Part shown: positions 62,831 to 64,000 of the stretch, in pieces
How positions within the stretch are numbered: the stretch's first letter is position 1
How the letters are laid out: each line of letters starts with the position of its first letter
Assembly (NCBI GenBank): GCA_947594835.1
Contig: CANQEH010000007.1
Location: 1-64,000, forward strand
Source of the DNA: an uncultured Acetatifactor sp.
GTDB taxonomy: Bacteria; Bacillota; Clostridia; Lachnospirales; Lachnospiraceae
Reading direction: 5' to 3'
DNA length: 64,000 nucleotides
Notes under the pieces: model-generated
What the model was told of the DNA's origin: nothing
Databases searched by the model: none
The model's input: the letters and a program-made list of their open reading frames with translations, nothing else
Position numbers and translations under genes: made by a program

Positions 62831-63750
62831 TTGGACTTCATGAAGTCCATGATCTCGCCGGTATCCTTATCTTCGTAATAAGCAACCAACAGACGCTTAA
62901 ACTCGGGAACTTCTTTTTCAGGGATGATGATCATGCCTGCTCCCTGCGAAATCATGTAATGATTCGCAAAGATCACGGAAGCTCTCTTGTTGCCATCGTT
63001 GAATATCTGCGTTTTCATGCAGTACAAGCAAAGAGTGATGGCCTTCACATCAGAAGGGATTGAGTATGCAAGGATCGACTCAATGTTCTCTTTGACGATA
63101 CTTTCTATCGGAAGCGGCGGAATATAGCTCGTACCGCCGATTGTTACAGGTACTCCGCGAATACGTCCTCCGTCCTGATAAAAACCTTCGTTTACCAACT
63201 TAGCAATATGGCAAAGGATTGAATAGTCGGTAGGATAACTGATCACATCCTTATCCAGAACAAACTCCCATGCGTGCTTCAGATTCAATATCTTCTGCAC
63301 ATCGGAAGCGGACATACCGGACACCTTGCCGTTTTCGATAATGTCCTCCGTCTGGGGAAATGTTGTTGCAACACCCTCCAGGACAGCCTGATCGTAGATA
63401 TTAGACTTCATATTGGCTCTGGCAAAATCCAGATTGAGTTGGACTCTCGCTGAAAGCTCGGCATCTGAGTATCCGAGCTGAGCCAGTTCCTTGTCCAGTC
63501 TCCGAATGTCCTTTTTCAGTTCTCTGCCTTCACGGGCATTTTTAAGAAGCAGCTGATACAGCTCATCTGAATACTCCCCCACGTAAGTGGATGTCAGTCT
63601 GCTCGCTACACGTTTACGAATATAGAGATATTTTTTCCCATCGCGTTCTTTTATTTCAGGGTTGCCATCGTAAGGAAGCAGATTCAGCCTTACTTGAAAA
63701 TCTGCCCTTTGATGAAGCAACTCTTGAATTTGAGGATAATTGTTGTTCAT
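62812..63750 (-). CDS. Fic-fold protein lacking the canonical histidine
   Basis: This 312-residue protein is a Fic-domain protein. The active-site loop reads KTQIFNDGNKRASVIFANHY, where canonical AMP-transferring Fic proteins have HxFxxGN(G/K)R; here Gln replaces His. The alpha-inhibitory position DQAVLEGVATT keeps the Glu-Gly of the [ST]xxxE[GN] motif but has Gln at the Ser/Thr site. The N-terminal ~100 residues are charged and helical. AAGGAGGACGCC precedes the ATG. Q-type loops occur in a subset of Fic proteins whose activity is unclear; it may not AMPylate. No antitoxin gene is visible. Confidence 0.85.
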   Translation of the reverse strand: MNNNYPQIQELLHQRADFQVRLNLLPYDGNPEIKERDGKKYLYIRKRVASRLTSTYVGEYSDELYQLLLKNAREGRELKKDIRRLDKELAQLGYSDAELSARVQLNLDFARANMKSNIYDQAVLEGVATTFPQTEDIIENGKVSGMSASDVQKILNLKHAWEFVLDKDVISYPTDYSILCHIAKLVNEGFYQDGGRIRGVPVTIGGTSYIPPLPIESIVKENIESILAYSIPSDVKAITLCLYCMKTQIFNDGNKRASVIFANHYMISQGAGMIIIPEKEVPEFKRLLVAYYEDKDTGEIMDFMKSKCIKTF

Positions 63751-63872
63751 GGCGTCCTCCTTGTAGGGAACATTTTATGCAACTATTTTGTCATAATATT
63801 CCCCAATTTTCAAGAAGTATTCGTTAATTGACCAAATGACAGCCGCAGTATTTGTTCCCAACGCTCTCGTCC

Positions 63873-64000
63873 TCAAACCTGTCGTGGACATATTGGGAGC
63901 AACCCGGTATTTACAGCACGGATTCCCGCAAGAGCGTACACGCTGCCCGGCTCATCAGTTTGATCAAGGTACTTGATGACCTGTATATTCAGTTTGCAAG
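63873..64000 (-). CDS. Partial frame running off the window end
   Basis: On the minus strand a frame entering from the right edge reads KLNIQVIKYLDQTDEPGSVY and continues AGIRAVNTGLLP to a stop at 63873-63875. Composition looks protein-like, but no family is recognised and its start is outside the window. It may be a C-terminal fragment. Confidence 0.3.
   Translation of the reverse strand, partial: CKLNIQVIKYLDQTDEPGSVYALAGIRAVNTGLLPICPRQV

Noticed and set aside
1-64000. tRNA and rRNA genes, IS elements, prophage
   Set aside because: I found no tRNA T-loop/acceptor pattern, no rRNA, no transposase or integrase gene and no phage structural gene in the window.

Overview
The window looks like a chromosomal segment of an anaerobic gut Firmicute, most likely a Lachnospiraceae-type Clostridium. 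The evidence is a contiguous crotonyl-CoA (butyrate) operon in the order thl-crt-hbd-bcd-etfB-etfA, a bile salt hydrolase, several glycoside hydrolases with a LacI-regulated sugar ABC importer, strong AGGAGG-type ribosome sites, intrinsic terminators with U-runs, and Bce/Mac-like ABC transporters paired with two-component systems. Conserved genes are GC-rich. The accessory stretches (about 1-2900, 9200-10300, 24-35 kb, 62.4-64 kb) are AT-richer and littered with gene fragments.

Layout. 0-2.9 kb: a decayed type III toxin-antitoxin-like locus, a DinB-like protein, a nucleoside phosphorylase and a small membrane protein. 2.9-4.9 kb: a chemoreceptor broken by a one-base frameshift. 5.0-9.1 kb: an amino-acid ABC importer (ATPase, two permeases) with an unusual two-domain binding lipoprotein (SBP_bac_3 + MetQ), preceded by a Cys-rich leader peptide and an attenuator-like terminator; I read it as a cysteine-responsive uptake operon for sulfur amino acids. 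9.3-10.3 kb: AraC remnant and a lipoprotein. 10.4-16.6 kb: butyrate operon. 16.7-20.4 kb: secreted repeat protein, RarA, M23 peptidase. 20.5-26.8 kb: an ABC transporter with two FtsX-type permeases and a lipoprotein, divergent from its regulator/kinase pair. 27-33 kb: GNAT remnant, nucleotidyltransferase, then a second regulator-kinase-ATPase-permease operon. 33-35.3 kb: CapA-like lipoprotein and ribosome hibernation factor. 35.8-41 kb: LytTR regulator, GHKL kinase and two ABC half-exporters. 41.2-44.8 kb: NlpC/P60 hydrolase, thioredoxin reductase, SDR. 44.9-54.4 kb: sugar importer (no ATPase of its own), GH35, LacI, GH2. 54.4-59.4 kb: bile salt hydrolase, TPR-DUF4037-DUF4125 protein, OFA-type MFS transporter. 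59.7-64 kb: radical SAM protein, a single-chain HTH-HipA kinase with a perfect palindromic operator candidate, and a Fic-fold protein lacking the canonical histidine.

Nearly all genes from 28 kb onward are on the minus strand. Several unrelated genes carry multi-hairpin cassettes immediately before their ribosome sites; two copies (2413-2508 and 22783-22878) are almost identical over 96 bp, and two others share a 22-bp block. These look like a dispersed leader-repeat family. The most interesting items are the cysteine leader/attenuator with its fused dual binding protein, the HTH-HipA kinase with its palindrome, the hairpin cassettes, and a DnaA-box cluster upstream of the hibernation factor gene.
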